Below, one piece after another: positions 63,661-64,000 of a stretch of DNA of 64,000 nt. Position 1 is the first letter of the stretch, and each line of letters opens with the position of its first letter. The notes below the pieces were generated by a model. It was not told the origin of the DNA and ran no database searches. It was given only the letters and a program-made list of their open reading frames with translations. This stretch comes from Thalassotalea euphylliae (lineage in GTDB: Bacteria; Pseudomonadota; Gammaproteobacteria; Enterobacterales; Alteromonadaceae): assembly GCF_003390395.1 (NCBI RefSeq), contig NZ_QUOV01000001.1:2914001-2978000 (forward strand), read 5' to 3'. Position numbers and translations under genes: made by a program.

Positions 63661-64000
63661 TAACTCACCTCCTTAAGCACAGAGGGCTCGCTAATATCTG
63701 CTAACGTTGGTTTAAATTGTGGCTGACCATCGCGCTTATAGGCCTTCTCACCCAGAATATAGGTTGCTTCAATACAGCGATCGTCACCGAGCATCATAAT
63801 GGCAAACAAACGTTCGTGTAAGGTTTTCGCCTCTTTCAATCTGAAGCTTAAAAATGGCGTTGCTTGGTAGTCTAAAACGACAAAATCTGCTTCACAGCCG
63901 GTATTGAAATTACCAATAGTTCCCTCTAAATCGAGCGCTCTAGCCCCGCCTAGAGTTGCTAAATAAAGCCCTTTAAACGCAGAGAACTTCTCCCCTTGCA
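63660..64000 (-). CDS. guaD: Guanine deaminase, C-terminal part (runs off the window)
   Basis: The open frame continues past the right edge; about 113 C-terminal residues are present. The sequence GCEADFVVLDYQATPFLSFR, TLHERLFAIMMLGDDR and ATYILGEKAYKRD is typical of the end of guanine deaminase, which converts guanine to xanthine. It heads the guaD-puuD-puuE purine-catabolism operon. The metal-binding residues lie in the missing part. Confidence 0.85.
   Translation of the reverse strand, partial: QGEKFSAFKGLYLATLGGARALDLEGTIGNFNTGCEADFVVLDYQATPFLSFRLKEAKTLHERLFAIMMLGDDRCIEATYILGEKAYKRDGQPQFKPTLADISEPSVLKEVS

Overview
The window is chromosomal DNA from a marine gammaproteobacterium. Gene order and families (TonB2-type energy module with DUF3450, many large TonB-dependent receptors, ComFB/PilZ pair, phhA-phhB-tyrR next to ycjX-ycjF and psp/sap, tig-clpP-clpX-lon-hup-ppiD) point to Alteromonadales, most likely a Colwellia/Thalassotalea-like member. 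That placement is inference from content, not from a marker-gene comparison.

Layout. 1-5.2 kb: the end of an unknown membrane gene, dgkA, a MATE exporter, a secreted protein, a CsrB-type regulatory RNA on the minus strand with 18 GGA motifs, an orphan EGKCG-repeat (HvfA/bufferin-like) precursor, and dusC. 5.3-10.2 kb: a six-gene TonB2 operon (DUF3450, ttpC, exbB, exbD, tonB, TPR protein). 10.6-18.0 kb: an unusual set of putative modifying enzymes: two P4H-like 2OG-Fe(II) oxygenases, a TPR-sulfotransferase, a TPR-AspH-type hydroxylase, a methyltransferase and a TPR protein with a third type of 2OG-Fe(II) domain. 18.2-28.6 kb: three large TonB-dependent receptors, the last two close paralogs flanking a TSUP transporter. 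Together 5-29 kb looks like one outer-membrane uptake and modification locus, and it is the best candidate for an undescribed system.

29-35 kb: a MITE-like element, ComFB and PilZ proteins (both c-di-GMP-receptor families), the SRP RNA, a DUF3014 protein, tyrR, phhB, phhA and a second MITE-like element. 35-46 kb: envelope-stress and peptide-transport block ycjF, ycjX, pspC, pspB, pspA, then divergent pspF and sapABCDF. 46-54.6 kb: proteostasis block ppiD, hupB, lon (with a recognisable sigma-32 promoter), clpX, clpP, tig. 54.6-56 kb: a tRNA operon Pro-Arg-His-Pro-Pro followed by a tandem series of decaying tRNA-Pro-like copies. 56-64 kb: folD, a porin-like/chemoreceptor pair, two small conserved proteins, and a purine-catabolism operon guaD-puuD-puuE running off the right edge.

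Most genes are ordinary core genes with conserved neighbours. The accessory interest lies in the 10-29 kb locus, the orphan EGKCG precursor, the CsrB-type RNA, the two MITE-like elements sitting just upstream of start codons, and the tRNA-Pro remnants.
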